Shown: one piece after another, positions 1 through 10,006 of the stretch
How the letters are laid out: each line of letters starts with the position of its first letter
How positions within the stretch are numbered: the stretch's first letter is position 1
Origin: UBA10649 sp963700745
GTDB lineage: Bacteria; Actinomycetota; Actinomycetes; S36-B12
Direction: 5' to 3'
NCBI GenBank assembly: GCA_963700745.1
Contig: CAVOYT010000001.1
Span: forward strand, 1-64,000
Length of the DNA: 64,000 nucleotides
Program-made: the position numbers and the translations under genes
Notes under the pieces: model-generated
Told to the model about the DNA's origin: nothing
Seen by the model: the letters and a program-made list of their open reading frames with translations, nothing else
Database searches by the model: none

Positions 1-1640
1 TGATGGGTCACGCGTCGCCGAGGACAACGCCAAGTGGCTCGACTTCACCTCCGTCCTGGCGGCGGGCGGTCCGATGGACCAGTTCGTGCCGATGGGCGGA
101 CCACTCCAGCTCATCCTCGTCTTCGTGGCGACCGCTCATGGGTGTCGTGTCTACCCTGACGCTGGGTGGCTACAACGAGGTGATGGTCGCCGCCAACACA
201 GTGATCTACGGGCAGTTCATGATGGTCGTGATCGCGCCGCTGGCGCTGGTGCCGCTGGTCGAGGCACGACTGCGACGCCCGGCGGTGTCGGGCCCCTCCG
301 GCCGCGTGCGGGTGCCCTGGCCCCTGATCTGGCTCAGCGCCCTCGTGCTGAGCGTGACGAACCTCATGCTCACGGCGTACGGGCACCTGACGCTTCAGTT
401 CACCATTCTCGTCTGCGTCCTGTGGGTGGCGGCATTCCTGACATGGATTCCGGTTCCGCGTGCCCTCCTGCTCACCTCGATGGTCGTCGCCATCGGCATG
501 ACGGTGTGGCTGCCGATGAACGCCATCGCTGCGGTGCTCATTGTCGGCTGGCTGGGGTATTTCGTGGGGCGGGCCATCCGCGGCGGCGCAGGTCGGTGGA
601 CCTCCCCGGCATCGGCATTGTGGTGCTGGTCGCCGTGCTCATCTGGGAGCCGCTGCGCAGCAGCCTGGATTTCGTGCTCCTGCCGACTCCTCGCCGCCGC
701 CAGCGTCGCTGCCGTGGGGGGCTTCGGTGGCGGGGTGCACGCTGCTGTGGGCGTCCTCTACGGTTCCCGGCCATTGGGCCGGTTTCGGGGGGCTCACCGA
801 TTCGACGCTCTTCGCCGCCGGGGGCGGCACGGAGCAGACGACCGCCGCTCCTCGCCGGGCTCGCCGCGGTTGCGCGGTGGGCGCTGCGGTCGTCGTCTCG
901 CGGCAGGGCGTGGGCCGTCAGGGCTACGCGAGGTTCATCCCGGTCCTCCTGCTCGCCGGCTTCGCGGTGACGCTCAACGGCATGGACCAGTGGGCCACCG
1001 GAAGCGCGCCGCACTACGGCTCGCTGAAGTTCACCTTCATGGTCGACCATCGTGCTGATCGGCGCCTGCCTCCCGCTCGCGCTGCTGCTGCTCGACCCGA
1101 AGGTCTCCGGCATGACGCTCGCCCGGTGGGTGGGCCTGGGGGCCGTCGTCTTCCTGCTCACCGTCGACTCGCTGCTCGTCCGCTCCATCGCGGCCGCGCG
1201 CCCCACGCAGTGGTCGCCGCCGATCCCGTTCGACAACCCGCAGAGCTACTGGTGGCCCGCCGACGTCAACGGGACGGCGACCAGCCGATCGCGACGAACC
1301 CGGTCGCCTGCGTCTACCTCCCGCAGGGGGCCGCGGCTCCGTCGGCGATCCTCGACTCGCAGCTGTCGGACCCGCAGCGCGTCTACTCCTGCACTCGGCT
1401 GCTCGCGGGGCTGGCGGGCAGAGGACGGCGGTGCCCAGCCGATCGTCGACTGGCTGCGTCGGGAGTGGCTCACCAACCAGCGCGCCTGGGGCAACGTCCA
1501 CGGCTACCTGTCCGAGATGCCGACGAGGTGCTCGACAAGCCGGTCATCCTGCTCGACGACGGAGCAACGTCATCGGGCTGGAGACGATGCGCAGCCTGCT
1601 CGAGCGCTATCCGGCGTCAGCGGGCGAGACCTCGCAGTAG
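1..1640 (+). CDS. Polytopic membrane protein, 5'-partial and frameshifted
   Basis: This gene began before the window. Hydrophobic segments follow one another (for example VMVAANTVIYGQFMMVVIAP near 180, LIWLSALVLSVTNLML near 330, LPLALLLLDP near 1075, VGLGAVVFLLTVDSLLVRSI near 1130). The reading frame has to be changed about eight times to follow them, near 135, 595, 690, 1045, 1275, 1425, 1530 and 1565. The C-terminal ~170 residues are soluble and end at TAG 1638-1640. The layout (many membrane spans, then an extracytoplasmic tail) matches the other large membrane proteins of this cluster, so a GT-C-like glycosyltransferase or polymerase is my inference. No catalytic motif is secure. The breaks are more likely sequence errors than decay. 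Confidence 0.55.
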
Positions 1641-1741
1641 TGCCTGGCGTCGTCAGGTGGCGTGCGTCCGTCGACTGCGCAGCCCCCGCGTAGCGAGCGG
1701 GGGACGCTGGTGGGAACTCGGCGACCAGGGCCAGGAGCCTC

Positions 1742-3169
1742 GTGGAACGGCGTCCCGCGTGGGTCGCGCCGCTCGTGGTCTGGTGCCTGGCCTCGGGCGC
1801 CCTGTGGCTGGTGCTCCTGTGGCTGCAGGCGGCACATCCCGAGGCGGTCTTCGACGGCTTCAAGATCCGGGACGAGTCCTCGGACACCGCCTGGCAGACC
1901 ATCCGCCTGTGGGAGATGTGGTCCTGGGCCCGTCGACTCTGTGGTGGATGCACATCTACCCACCGCTGTACGACGCGATCCGCTACCTGCTCATGCAGCC
2001 GGAGGTCAGTGCCGGCCTGTCGCCGTCAGCCGTCGCGGTGGACTTCCGCCTGTACATCATGAACGTGGTTCTGTTCGGCCTGGTCGCCATGGTGATCTAC
2101 CTGTGGGTGCGGGACCTGACCCGGAGTGGCTGGTGGGCATTGGCGGGGGCGGTGCTCTGGGCGGTCCTCCCCGCATCGGTCTCGTTCATGATGCTGCTGA
2201 ACCAGACGGGCCTGGCCATCGCCGCCATGGCGGTGGCGTTCTACCTGCTGTATCGGTTCTGCCGGACGCGACGGAACGCCTACGCCGCTGGCTTCCTTCT
2301 CGCGCTCCTTGTCGCGTCGATGACCCGGAACGTGGTGCAGATCCACGTGTTCGTGATCGTTGCCGTCGCGGCCGTGTCCTTCTACTTCATGGGTCGGCCT
2401 CGTCGCTGGTGGGCGCTGGCGGTCAACCTGCTGCTGGTGGCGCTGATCGGCTTCTGGCCGGCACGCGCGTACGTCCTCTACTCCACCTTCGACGTGTCGA
2501 CGCACACCGGCTACAACCGCGCGGGGGCCCTGTGGATCAATCCGCTCGAGGTACCGGTGCCGGAGGAGTACCCGGCGAACATCAACGAGAATGCGGTCCG
2601 GTTGTCCAGCGGCTGGAACACCCAGGAGACGCTGAAGGACAACTATCGGCTCGGCAACGCCGCCAACGACCTCATCGTGCACCAACCCGTCGAGGCATTC
2701 ACCCGGGCGGCCAGGAGCCTGACGATCACGATGCCGACGATGTTCCGGTCGATCAAGGTGCAGTGGTACAACACCTACGACTTCGAGTTCCCCTTGGCGC
2801 CGGCCCTCGACTGGCTCTTCTCGGGCTGGCGTTTCGTCGTCATGATCCTTGGCTCGCTGGTGATCGTCGTTCGCGATGCGGGACTGCGGGGCACGTGGCG
2901 ACGGGTCCGCAGGTACGGCTGGTTCGCTGGCCTTCTGGATCCTGACGGCCATCCCGGTCGCGCTCTCGAATCGCTACTGGCCGCCGGAGGTTCCTGAGCC
3001 CGTCCACTCCGAGGCGGATCGCCTCCGCGGCCTGCTCGACGTGCCGGTGTACGTGCTGATGGTTCTTGCCGCATCGATCCTCGTGCGCCGACTTGGTGGC
3101 AGCGTCGGGCGCGCGAGGAGCCCGGACGACTCGGCTAGCCCGCAAGAGAGTTCGACTGCACGCTCCTGA
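1742..3169 (+). CDS. Polytopic membrane protein, GT-C/mannosyltransferase-like, frameshifted
   Basis: It starts at GTG 1742, 6 bp after AGGAG. It opens with a membrane span (APLVVWCLASGALWLVLLWL), then an extracytoplasmic loop with FDGFKIRDESSDTAW, then the motif WWMHIYPPLYDAIRYLLM. Six or more further spans lie between about 2050 and 2460. A large soluble loop follows (PANINENAVRLSSGWNTQE), then two last spans (FVVMILGSLVIVV; LAFWILTAIPVALSNRYWPP). The frame changes near 1918 and near 2925. The arrangement fits lipid-linked-sugar-dependent membrane glycosyltransferases. It follows the previous membrane gene by 100 bp on the same strand and is convergent with the SDR gene. Confidence 0.6.
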
Positions 3170-4061
3170 GGATGTCGAGGAAGACCGCCTTCATGCCGGC
3201 CGGCAGCGGCGTGGTGGTCGTCCAAGGGGCTCGTCGGCGTCAGCCGCAGGTCGAGTGACTGCGCGGACGCGCTCGGGTGGCTGCCCAGGGCCACGGGCAC
3301 CCGGCGCTTGGCCACCAGGTTCATCGTGCGGATGACCTGGCCGACCGTGGTGCCCTGCCCGGAGGCGATCACGAGGGTGCGCGGGTGCGGTTGCGTCGTC
3401 CGCCGCTGCGTCGTGCACGGCGTCGAGCACCGCGCGGGCCGCGTCGTCGACGTAGATGTAGTCCCGGATGGTGTCCAGCGGCACGAAGATGTTGATCGGC
3501 TGCTGGGTGACGGCCGACAGCGCCAGCCGGGAGATCAGGCCCTGCAGCTTGGCGAGGTTCTGGCCCGGGCCCGTAGAGGTTGCTGATCCGGCCGATCACG
3601 ACCGGGCAGATGCCGTCGAGGACGCTCGCGTCGCGAGCGCCTCCTGGGCCAGCTTCAGCTCGCCGTAGGCGCTCAGCGGTGCTGGCGGCGTGGCATCGTC
3701 GAACGGCGCGTCCGGTCGATCCGGCGTAGACGCCGCCGGCCGACGAGGTGACGAACACGGCGCCCGGCCCCGAGCGGTCGCGCCGAGCGCAGGCCCTCGA
3801 CCAGTCCGCGGAGCGGCTCGAGCTCGGCTGAACGCCACCTCGGCGGGCGTCGATGTCGTGGCCGCACCGGCCGCCCACACGACCGCCCAGGGCGCGTCGC
3901 CGGCCTCGCGCCGGACAGGCCGCGGGCCTGGTCGTGGAGCACCTGGCGGGCCGCGGCGGGATCCGCCCACGGCACCGGGCCGGGGTCGATAGGTCGACGT
4001 CGCACTGCCGCACGACGGCGCTGCCGAGCAGCCCACCCCGCCCGACGACCCAGGTGATCAA
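3135..4061 (-). CDS. NAD-dependent epimerase/dehydratase (SDR), heavily frameshifted
   Basis: Extended short-chain dehydrogenase, probably acting on a nucleotide sugar. Visible pieces in order: a Rossmann start (WVVGRGGLLGSAV), FVTSSAGGVYAGS (catalytic Ser region), PLSAYGELKLAQE (YxxxK), VVIGRISNLYGPG (substrate loop), DTIRDYIYVDDAARAV, and a tail ending DILRSVQSNSLAG. They lie in different frames, so at least six indels must be corrected. The proposed start is TTG 4061, overlapping the stop of the upstream glycosyltransferase; no ATG is better placed. It is the last gene of the minus-strand glycan operon that begins at 7670. The exact sugar cannot be told. Confidence 0.65.
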
Positions 4062-5067
4062 GGCTGGGTCGTCCGGGTCGCCGAACGTCGTCGCGGGATC
4101 GCGCACCACGACGTACAGCGGCTTGCCCAGCGACATGTTCGTGGCCGCCCCGATGTACTGGGCGATGATGCCCAGGGACATCATCACCGCACCGCCCACG
4201 ACCATCAGCGCGATGAACATCGACGCCCAGCCGCTGACCGGCAGGTCGCCGACGATGCGCTCGTAGATGATCCACAGGGCGGCGAGGCCGCCGAGGACGA
4301 CGAAGGCGATCCCGATGAACGTGACGAAGAACAGCGGCTTCGTGCCGGACGAGACGACGAGCCGGCCGAAGTGGGAGAACAGCCGGCCGTAGCTGTAGCT
4401 GCCCGCGGGGCGGCCCTCGTCGCGCGCGACCACCGGGCAGGTCGTGACGTCGGCGACCACCCAGGACAGCGCGACGTCGAGGTAGACGCCCGGTGCCGGT
4501 GTAGGCGGCGACGCTGCGCCCGACCTCGCCGAGGACGAGTCGGTAGCTGTTGAACTCCTCGAACTTCTGGTCGGCGAGGAAGCGGACGAAGATCCCCTTG
4601 GCCAGCTTCGAGCCGGCGTTGCGCAGCGCGCCGTGCGGCGGCGGGTTGGTCGGCTGCCCGTACACGAGCTGCGCGTCCGTGGCGTAGGCGGTGTCGAGCA
4701 TCGCGCCGATGAAGGCCGGGTCCTGCTGGCCGTCCTCGTCCATCGTGACGATCCACTCGCCGCCGGAGGAGGTCATGCCGGCGAGGGTGGCGGCGTGCTG
4801 GCCGAAGTTGCGGGACAGCCAGATCGGGCGCACCCAGTCGTGCTTGTCGTGCAGCTGCCGCAGGACCTCGTCGCTGCGGCCCGGCCCGCGGTCCCACACC
4901 AGCAGGACCTCGGAGACGCGGTAGGGGCGACCCTGCGGGGTCTGCTGCGTGTCGTGGAGGGCGGCGAGCTCGTCGATCAGCGCCGGCAGGGTGTCCTCGC
5001 CGCGGTAGACGGGGATGACGACGCTCACGCTGAGGGGCGTGCGGCCGTCAGCCGCCACGTCGGTCAT
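4058..5067 (-). CDS. Family 2 glycosyltransferase with two C-terminal membrane spans (DPM1/GtrB type)
   Basis: Transfers a sugar from a nucleotide donor to a polyprenyl phosphate at the inner face of the membrane, by family. The N-terminal catalytic domain shows VSVVIPVYRGEDTL, an Asp-rich donor/metal site in IVTMDEDGQQDP, and an NSYRLV stretch. After a frame change near 4510 come SYSYGRLFSHFGRL and two spans (FFVTFIGIAFVVLGGLAALW; FIALMVVGGAVMMSLGIIAQ). This is the usual GtrB/ArnC/DPM1 layout. Start ATG 5067 overlaps the TGA of the Doc gene. It is followed by the SDR gene with a small overlap. Acceptor and sugar are unknown. Confidence 0.8.
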
Positions 5068-5469
5068 GGACCGGAGTCTAGAGGCCGAGCTACCGACTGG
5101 GTCGGTACGACGCGGAGCCGGTCGGCTGCTGACGTCAGGTCGACCTCTCCGGCTGGCCACTCCCCAGACAAGCGCAAAGGCGACATCGTCGTCGAGGTCG
5201 GGCTCATGCCCGTTGAGGTCGAGGAACACCACGGTGGCGAGCCAACCGAGTCGCTTGTTTCCGTCGACGAGCGGGTGGTTGTTGACCAGGGACTCCAGCA
5301 GGGCCGCGGCCTTGAGGGCCAACCGGGGGTAGGCCTCGGTGCCGAATGGCGCGGATGCCGGCCGGCCGACGGCGGACTCGAGCAGCCCGATATCCCGGAC
5401 CGGGCCGACTCCGAGGGCCCGCACGAGGCCGAGGACGTCCTCGAGGCTGAGGTAGACGATGTCGGTCAT
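5064..5469 (-). CDS. doc: Doc-type toxin of a type II toxin-antitoxin system (Fic/Doc fold)
   Basis: Doc proteins are kinases that phosphorylate elongation factor EF-Tu and stop translation. The Fic/Doc signature is NNHPLVDGNKRLGW (family pattern HxFx(D/N)GNKR), here with Leu in place of the usual Phe. The N-terminus reads MTDIVYLSLEDVLGL, typical for Doc. One extra base near 5150 fuses the frame to the downstream glycosyltransferase; removing it gives the tail VASGEVDLTSAADRLR and a TGA that overlaps the glycosyltransferase ATG. The start overlaps the stop of the antitoxin gene (ATGA). Length about 134 aa, normal for Doc. Confidence 0.85.
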
Positions 5470-5672
5470 TCCGTCCCGAGGCGGTGCAGGACGTCACCCC
5501 AGCGGGCCAGCATGCGGTCGGTGGACTCGGACACCTGCTGGGCGTGCGACAGCCGCTCCACGCGGTCGAGCACCGCCCGGCGGATGGCCTCCTGACGCGA
5601 GGTGCCCTCGAGCTCGGCGAGCCGAGCAAGGGCGTCGTCGAGCTCGGCATCGGTGCGCAGGGTCAGCGACAT
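5466..5672 (-). CDS. Ribbon-helix-helix antitoxin paired with Doc
   Basis: A 68-residue protein opening with a ribbon strand (SLTLRTDAELDD), then two helices (ALARLAELEGTSRQEAIRRA, continuing VLDRVERL), the classic MetJ/Arc DNA-binding fold. The C-terminal ~25 residues (SESTDRMLARWGDVLHRL) should bind the toxin. Its stop overlaps the Doc start, so the pair is translationally coupled. It is an RHH partner rather than the Phd antitoxin of phage P1. A perfect palindrome lies just upstream over the -10 box, so autorepression is expected. Confidence 0.85.
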   Translation of the reverse strand: MSLTLRTDAELDDALARLAELEGTSRQEAIRRAVLDRVERLSHAQQVSESTDRMLARWGDVLHRLGTE

Positions 5673-5678
5673 GGACCT

Positions 5679-5697
5679 ACGGTATCAGAGTGATACC
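5679..5697 (-). promoter_or_regulatory. Promoter and operator of the toxin-antitoxin pair
   Basis: On the minus strand TACCGT (5679-5684) sits exactly six bases before the antitoxin ATG, a leaderless-type -10. It overlaps a perfect inverted repeat GGTATCA-GAG-TGATACC (5681-5697). The TGA stop of the upstream SDR gene (5685-5687) lies inside the same palindrome. Binding of the RHH antitoxin here would block the promoter. Confidence 0.7.
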
Positions 5698-6600
5698 AGA
5701 TGGCGCAGCGTGCCGGCGTCCGCGAGCGCCCGGGCGATGCCTTCCGTTCATGGTGGGCAGCGGCGTGCCGAGGACGCGCTGAACCTTGCTCACGTCGAGG
5801 GAGATGTCGCGGCCGCGGGCGGGCTGGACGTCGGCGCGTCGCCGGCTCGATGAGGGAGGCGTCGAGGTCGAAGGCCTGCGCCACGGCCATGCCGAACTCG
5901 TACTTGGTGAGCGCATCCGGCGAGGTCACGTGGAACAGTCCCGAGGCGTCCGACTCGACGAGTCGCCAGATCGTGTCGGCCAGCACCTGGGCGTAGGCGC
6001 TGGTGGTCGTGAAGTCCGTGAAGCCGCGCACCGGGCGTCCGGCAGAGAGCTCGTTCACGAAGAACTCGAGGATCGACCGGGTGCCGGTGGGGCTCCAGCC
6101 GAAGAAGTTCGTGCGGACGATCAGGGGATCGGCGTGGCGCGTCGGCCAGTTGCTCGCCCAGCAGCTTCGTTCGGCCGTAGACCGAGAACGGGTTGGGCTC
6201 GTCCTGCCTCGGAGTAGTGACCGCGCGTCGCCGTCGAACACGGCGTCGGTCGAGATGAGCACGAACCGTCGCGCCCACCGCGGCCGCGGCCGCGGCGACC
6301 GATCCGGCTGCCTCGGCGTTGATCCGCTCGGCCAGTTCCGGATCGGCCTCGCAGCTCTCGTGCGAGGCCATCGCGGCCGCGTGCACGACCACGTCGGGCC
6401 GGCGCTCCGCGATGGCGGCGGTCAGCCCCTCCGGATGCGCCAGGTCTGCCGCGACCCAGTCGTCGAACAGGCGTGAGGCGGCGCTTCCCGTCACGGGAGG
6501 TGCCGATGCGTCGCGCCCGACCGTCGAGGAAGGCCCCGAGGTTCGCGCCGAGGAAGCCTGTCGCGCCGGTGACCAGCCAGGTGGGGTGGGCGTCGGTCAT
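5685..6600 (-). CDS. RmlD-like NAD(P)-dependent sugar reductase/epimerase, frameshifted
   Basis: Short-chain dehydrogenase of the RmlD/extended-SDR type. Motifs in order: WLVTGATGFLGANLGAFL (dinucleotide site), DVVVHAAAMASHESCEADP, VLISTDAVFDG, PFSVYGRTKLLGEQLA (YxxxK), PLIVRTNFFGW, LFHVTSPDALTKYEFGMAVA, and a tail ISLDVSKVQRVLGTPLPTM. HESCEADP resembles RmlD-like proteins used in nucleotide-sugar or polysaccharide pathways. Frame changes lie near 6480, 6265, 6215, 5835 and 5745. It follows the NeuB gene after one base, and its stop lies in the operator of the downstream antitoxin. The substrate is unknown; the NeuB neighbour suggests a nonulosonic-acid or related sugar. Confidence 0.7.
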
Positions 6601-6601
6601 G

Positions 6602-7670
6602 TCAGGACAGGTACTCCGGGCGCACGTCCTCGCCGGCGACGAGATCCCGCGTCAGGACCCGGCCGACCGCCAGGCCGACCTCGTGGGCGGCGAGCGCCTC
6701 GACCGGCGCCGGTCGAAGGACCTCGAGGTCCTCGCGGCTCAGCACGGTCCCGGCCGGCAGGTCGCGTGCCGCGCGGACGCAGCGCCGCTGCAGCACGACC
6801 GTCTCCCGCTCGTTGTCCTCGACGCCCTTCGTGCCGGTGCCCAGCGCCGCCTCGAGGAGCCGGGTGTCGTCGACCATGGCCCGCCACGTGACCGGATCCA
6901 TGGAGAAGCCGTGGTCGGGGCCGGTGCGCGTGGTGTCGTCGGTGAAGTGCTTCTCCACGACGCGCGCGCCGAGCGCGACGGCTCCCAGCACGGTGACGTT
7001 GCCGGGCGTGTGGTCCGACAGTCCCAGCGTCACGTCCGGGTAGAGCTCGGCGTACTGGTTGAGCACCCGCAGGTTGATGTGGTGCACGTTCTCGATCGAG
7101 CCGGTGTAGTTCGTGTTGCACTGCATGAGCACGATGTCGACTCCGGCGGCCTGGAGCAGGGCCATGGCGCGCTGCACGTCGTCGATCGACGCCGCGCCAG
7201 TGGCGAGCAGCACCGGCTTGCCGAGGTCGGCGATGACCTGCAGCTCCTCCAGCCAGTTGACGTCACCGGAGCCGACCTTGAAGGCGTTGACCCACGGATC
7301 GAGATGCGCGACGGCCTCGAAGTCGTACGGGGCGGACATGAACTCGATGCCGATCGTGCGGGCGTGCTCGGCGAGCGGCTGCGTCCACTCCCAGGGCAGG
7401 CTGGCGTCGGCGTAGGTGTCGAACACGGACTTCTCCCAGGTGGCCTGGTGCGACTGCTGGCCGCCGAGGGCCCGGAAGCCGTAGTCGGAGACGATGTGGG
7501 GGGCCCGGAAGTGCTGGAACTTGGCGCACTCCGCCCCGGCGTCCTTGGCCAGGGTCATGAGCTCAAGGGCGCGGTCCAGGCTGCCGTCGTGGTTCGCGGC
7601 GATGTCCGCGATGAAGTACGTGGGCTGGTCCGGGCCGACCAGGCGGTCCCCGATGCGGAAGGTCGGTCAC
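6602..7670 (-). CDS. neuB: NeuB-family sialic-acid-like synthase with SAF domain
   Basis: Condenses phosphoenolpyruvate with an N-acetyl-hexosamine to a nonulosonic acid (sialic, legionaminic or related), by family. The TIM-barrel part shows YFIADIAANHDGS, FQHFRAPHIVSDYG, KVGSGDVNW, LMQCNTNYTGSIENV, LGLSDHTPGNVTVLGAV, ARVVEKHFT and GPDHGFSMDP. The C-terminal antifreeze-like SAF domain begins around RAARDLPAGTVLSREDLEVL. The first ~37 residues need a start at GTG 7670 and a one-base correction near 7660; the intact frame begins only at 7558. First gene of the minus-strand operon. No CMP-sugar synthetase lies in the window. Confidence 0.88.
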
Positions 7671-7700
7671 CCGGCCATCGTAGGGCGGCGCCGCGACCGG

Positions 7701-8560
7701 CTACGCCTCGTGCGTCGTGTGGAACGAGCCCTTGATCCGCAGCCACGAGTAGGCGCCACGGCGCAGCAGGGTCTGGGCAGGTGCAGGCCGACTCGCGCCC
7801 GCAGGATCTCGGTGCGGCTCGGCGGCGTCGGCAGGGACGCCTCGTACTCCCGCTGCCACTGCTCGAACTGCTGGCGCTGCACGCCGGCCAGCCGGGTCGA
7901 CCACGAGCTCGTGCTCACCCGGAAGCCGCCGACGCTGTTCATCCGGACCGACGACGTCGCCCTGGGCGGCGACCTTGGCGTAGAACATCAGGTCCAGCAC
8001 GAGGGGGTTGCTGTCGTCCCACGGGAGGGCGGCGAGGAACGGCTCGCGCCGGAAGAGCACGGCCAGCGGCTCGCCGATGACGTTCGTGCCCTGCTGCCAG
8101 CAGGTCCGGATGACGTCCGCACCCGTGCATGAGCCCGGCCTGCAGTCCGGCGGCGCCACGTCGGGGGTAGAGGACGTCGCCGTTCGCGTCGACGATGTCG
8201 CGCTGGGCGAAGCGCCATGACGGCCGACGGGTGCGCCTCCAGGTCCTGCGACCTGCTGGGCGATGGCGTCCGGGGCGAGCAGGTCGTCCTGGCACACCAG
8301 CTTGACGAACTCGCCCGGTGGCCGCCTCGCTCGCCGCGGTCCAGTTCGCGGCGGCACCGGCGGCATCGTCGGGGGTGATCACGCGGACTGCGGGGATCGG
8401 TGAGGCTCGCGAGGAACTCGGGGGAGCCGTCGGTCGAGCCGCCCTCGGAGAACACGATCTCCAGGTCCGGGTAGGTCTGCGCGAGCAGCGAGTCAGTGAG
8501 GTCGCGCAGGTGCGGCATGCCGTTGAAGACCGGCACGACGACCGAAACGAGCCTGCTCAC
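7701..8560 (-). CDS. Family 2 glycosyltransferase, frameshifted
   Basis: Starts at GTG 8560 with SRLVSVVVPVFNGMPHLRDL, the GT-A donor-binding strand. SLLAQTYPDLEIVFSEGGST (usual form VDDGSTD, here SEGGSTDGS) follows, then EFVKLVCQDDLLAPDAI (DxD-like QDD), then a C-terminal half with NPLVLDLMFYAKVA and a tail LLRRGAYSWLRIKGSF. At least five frame changes are needed. Inverting or other transfer cannot be decided. It is divergent from the membrane gene at 8579 with only 18 bp between the starts, and lies upstream of neuB on the same strand. Confidence 0.7.
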
Positions 8561-8578
8561 GGCGGCTAGTATCCGCGT
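8561..8578. promoter_or_regulatory. 18-bp divergent intergenic region with shared -10 core
   Basis: TAGTAT (8567-8572) is followed by exactly six bases and then GTG 8579 on the plus strand. The same bases read on the minus strand as GGATACTAG, placing a TACT-type -10 five to seven bases before GTG 8560. Both genes would be leaderless and any -35 boxes would lie inside the opposite coding sequence. Confidence 0.6.
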
Positions 8579-10006
8579 GTGAGCGGGTCGAGCACGACGC
8601 GGGGCACGGCCCCGCGTCTCGCGGTCGTCGGTTTCGCGCTCACCGGGTCCCTGCTCGCCCTGGCGCTCGTCCAGGTCCTGCGCAGCCTCACCGATCCCGC
8701 GAACACGTCGGCCCCCGGGTACCTGCCCCTCGCCTACGCGGCCACGGCGGTGCTGCTGGCCGTCTTCGTCGTGGGCGCCTTCGTGCGCCGCGCCGACGTG
8801 ACCCTGGGGCGCTTCTTCCCGTGGCTGGTCGGCCTCGTCTCGGCGGTCGTCAGCCTCGTGCCGTGGTGGGCGCTGTGGTCGGGGTCGACCGACCTCGGCG
8901 CGCTGATCTACCAGGGACTGCGGGTCCCGCAGGGCATCGTGCAGTTCTGGGACCTCGTCCTGCCGCTGCAGAGCATCGACTGCGCGTCGGTCGGCGTCGA
9001 CGTCTACGCGGCCAACAACGGCTGCCTCGCCGACCCGTCCATCTACGGACCGGGCGTCCTGTGGCTGCGGTACGTGCCGTTCGACCTGTTCTCCGCGAGG
9101 TACGCCACCGGCCTCGGGGTCGCCGCGATCCTGCTCTCCAGCGTCACGCTGCTGTGGCTCGCGCGGAACTCCGCCGGGCTCGGTCAGATCGTGCTGCTCG
9201 TCGCCGCGGTCGGCGGCCCGTGGCTGCTCCTGCTGGAGCGCGGCAACCTGGACGCGGTGCTGCTGTGGGTCGCGGCGGCGGTGGTGATCCTCGTGCGCCG
9301 GTGGAACAGCCTGTGGGCGTGGTCGGTCGCCGCGGCACTGATCTGGCTGATGGGGACGTGGAAGTACTACCCGTTCGCCATGGGGCTGATGCTCGTTCCG
9401 GTCCTGCGGCTGCGTCGAGGCTGGACGGTCATCGCCGGCTTCGGTCTCGCGGTGCTGGCGTTCATGGTGCTGACGTGGGACAACTTCCGCTTCAGCTCGC
9501 AGTCGAACTCGAACATGATCGACTTCGGGGACTTCGTCGTCCTCGGTCGCGTGCCGGTGGTGGCGCGCATGCTCGGGACGGTCGTCGGCGCCGAGGGGCT
9601 CCAGACCGGTGACGTGATCGTGTTCCTGCTCGCGCTGGCGGCCCTCGGGTGGGGTGCGGCGGTCGGGCTGTCGACTCGGCGACGCCTCGTCCACCCGGCG
9701 ATGCTGGCGGTGGCCGGGTCGGCGGTGTTCCTCGCCAGCGTGCTGGTCGCGGGCTTCGGCTACGGCTACAAGGCCACCTTCCTGCTGCTGACCGTGCCGC
9801 TCGTGGCGGCGCTCACGCGATCGGCGCGTCCGGTGCTGGTGTCGTCGTCCGTGGTCGTGCTGGTGCTGACCGGGGTGTCGGCCGTCGTGGTCTGGAACAC
9901 CGTGCTGGCGACCTTCGCCGGGGTGATCGTGGCGAGCTTCGCCCTGGGCCTGTCCGGGGTCCTGCTGCTGCGCTCCGTCTGGCCGCGAGCGAGGGCGCTC
10001 GCGTGA
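8579..10006 (+). CDS. Polytopic membrane glycosyltransferase (GT87/DUF2029-like)
   Basis: 475 intact residues with about 11-12 membrane spans. After the first two spans a large loop holds LIYQGLRVPQGIVQFWDLVL and Cys residues (SIDCASVGVDVYAANNGCLA). The motif LLERGNLDAVLLW, in the loop after mid-protein spans, resembles the RGNxD region of GT87-type polyprenyl-mannose-dependent transferases. WKYYPFAMGLMLVPVLRLRR follows, also typical of that group. Start GTG 8579 is set by the -10 box. The stop overlaps the next gene's GTG (GTGA). The role is inferred: adding sugars on the outer face of the membrane. Confidence 0.7.
   Translation: MSGSSTTRGTAPRLAVVGFALTGSLLALALVQVLRSLTDPANTSAPGYLPLAYAATAVLLAVFVVGAFVRRADVTLGRFFPWLVGLVSAVVSLVPWWALWSGSTDLGALIYQGLRVPQGIVQFWDLVLPLQSIDCASVGVDVYAANNGCLADPSIYGPGVLWLRYVPFDLFSARYATGLGVAAILLSSVTLLWLARNSAGLGQIVLLVAAVGGPWLLLLERGNLDAVLLWVAAAVVILVRRWNSLWAWSVAAALIWLMGTWKYYPFAMGLMLVPVLRLRRGWTVIAGFGLAVLAFMVLTWDNFRFSSQSNSNMIDFGDFVVLGRVPVVARMLGTVVGAEGLQTGDVIVFLLALAALGWGAAVGLSTRRRLVHPAMLAVAGSAVFLASVLVAGFGYGYKATFLLLTVPLVAALTRSARPVLVSSSVVVLVLTGVSAVVVWNTVLATFAGVIVASFALGLSGVLLLRSVWPRARALA

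Noticed and set aside
3673..5469. A 598-residue open frame joining Doc to the downstream glycosyltransferase
   Set aside because: It exists only because of one extra base near 5150. Removing it restores a normal Doc tail and an ATGA overlap with the glycosyltransferase start.
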